Shown here: positions 63,761-64,000 of the stretch, piece by piece | Layout: each line of letters begins with the position of its first letter | Position numbering within the stretch: position 1 is the first letter of the stretch | From: Aradus depressus | Lineage: Eukaryota > Arthropoda > Insecta > Hemiptera > Aradidae | NCBI GenBank assembly: GCA_963662175.1 | Contig: OY759222.1 | Location: forward strand, 13,588,222 to 13,652,221 | Direction: 5' to 3' | DNA: 64,000 bases | The notes under the pieces: model-generated | The model's database searches: none | What the model saw: only the letters and a program-made list of their open reading frames with translations | Told to the model about the DNA's origin: nothing | Made by a program: the position numbers and the translations under genes

Positions 63761-64000
63761 AAAATGTTTATGTTTCAAGGTCACTACAGTATTTTTGCAC
63801 TATTTCTGAAAAGAAGTGAGAATAAAGCGAATAAAAAATTATATTGACTCCGCTCTTGTATCAATCGTAGCGTATCAACGTCAATATGATCCGAAAGTAA
63901 TTTTACCAAATTCGTTCCAGTCTTTTTTTTTTTGTTTTAACAAAAATACTGGAAAAAAATTGGATTTTAGGTTTTCTTGAAAACGATTTATCTGATCCAA

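Overview
This window is AT-rich, repeat-saturated eukaryotic nuclear DNA. The element mix (Jockey-type LINEs, tRNA-derived SINEs, pogo/Tigger, hAT, piggyBac and PIF/Harbinger DNA transposons, Penelope-like hammerhead repeats and a Ty3/gypsy-type LTR element) fits an arthropod, most likely an insect. I saw no long intact host exon, no tRNA or rRNA gene and no prokaryotic feature. Nearly every recognisable coding stretch is a short broken piece of a transposable element; the one long intact frame (17057-17971) is also inside a retroelement.

Layout. 1-3.3 kb: a degenerate 99-bp repeat, a Harbinger-like fragment with a MADF exon, and a TIR element (2706-3312). 4.06-7.31 kb: a 143-bp satellite array of about 22 monomers. 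7.5-14 kb: SINEs, a Jockey LINE 3' end, a duplicated ~0.6-kb repeat whose second copy is split by a second SINE family, and a palindromic hammerhead-bearing element. 14.11-19.51 kb: a complete, young, non-autonomous LTR retrotransposon on the minus strand. 19.6-32 kb: LINE fragments, SINEs, a pogo-type MITE inside a SINE, two hAT elements with 8-bp target duplications, an 890-bp palindrome and a near-perfect 220-bp hairpin. 32.7-40 kb: a ~0.9-kb inverted duplication (RNase H fragment plus dispersed repeat) flanking a Tigger element. 40-47.5 kb: a Jockey fragment, a Harbinger-like element with a MADF fragment, a hAT C-terminal fragment and a TTA-flanked MITE. 47.6-51.1 kb: a piggyBac element whose end is tandemly amplified, a second Tigger copy, and an 87-bp array containing a tRNA-Lys 3'-end sequence. 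51.8-64 kb: more hammerhead-bearing inverted repeats, a LINE split by one of them, diverged satellite monomers, a 600-bp foldback element and SINEs.

The most interesting signal is the repeated occurrence, in at least five unrelated dispersed repeats, of the hammerhead ribozyme core (CTGANGA, stem-loop, GAAA) next to AATAAA-type tails, usually as two inverted copies. Hammerheads are known from Penelope-like retroelements and retrozymes, so these are probably such elements or their non-autonomous derivatives. A second theme is tandem amplification of transposon ends or leaders (piggyBac ends, an LTR-retroelement primer-binding region, and a satellite whose monomer also occurs inside a dispersed repeat). 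Nested insertions (MITE in SINE, MITE in dispersed repeat, SINE in hammerhead element, hammerhead element in LINE) allow a relative chronology. All boundaries were read by eye; those without target-site duplications are approximate to tens of bases.
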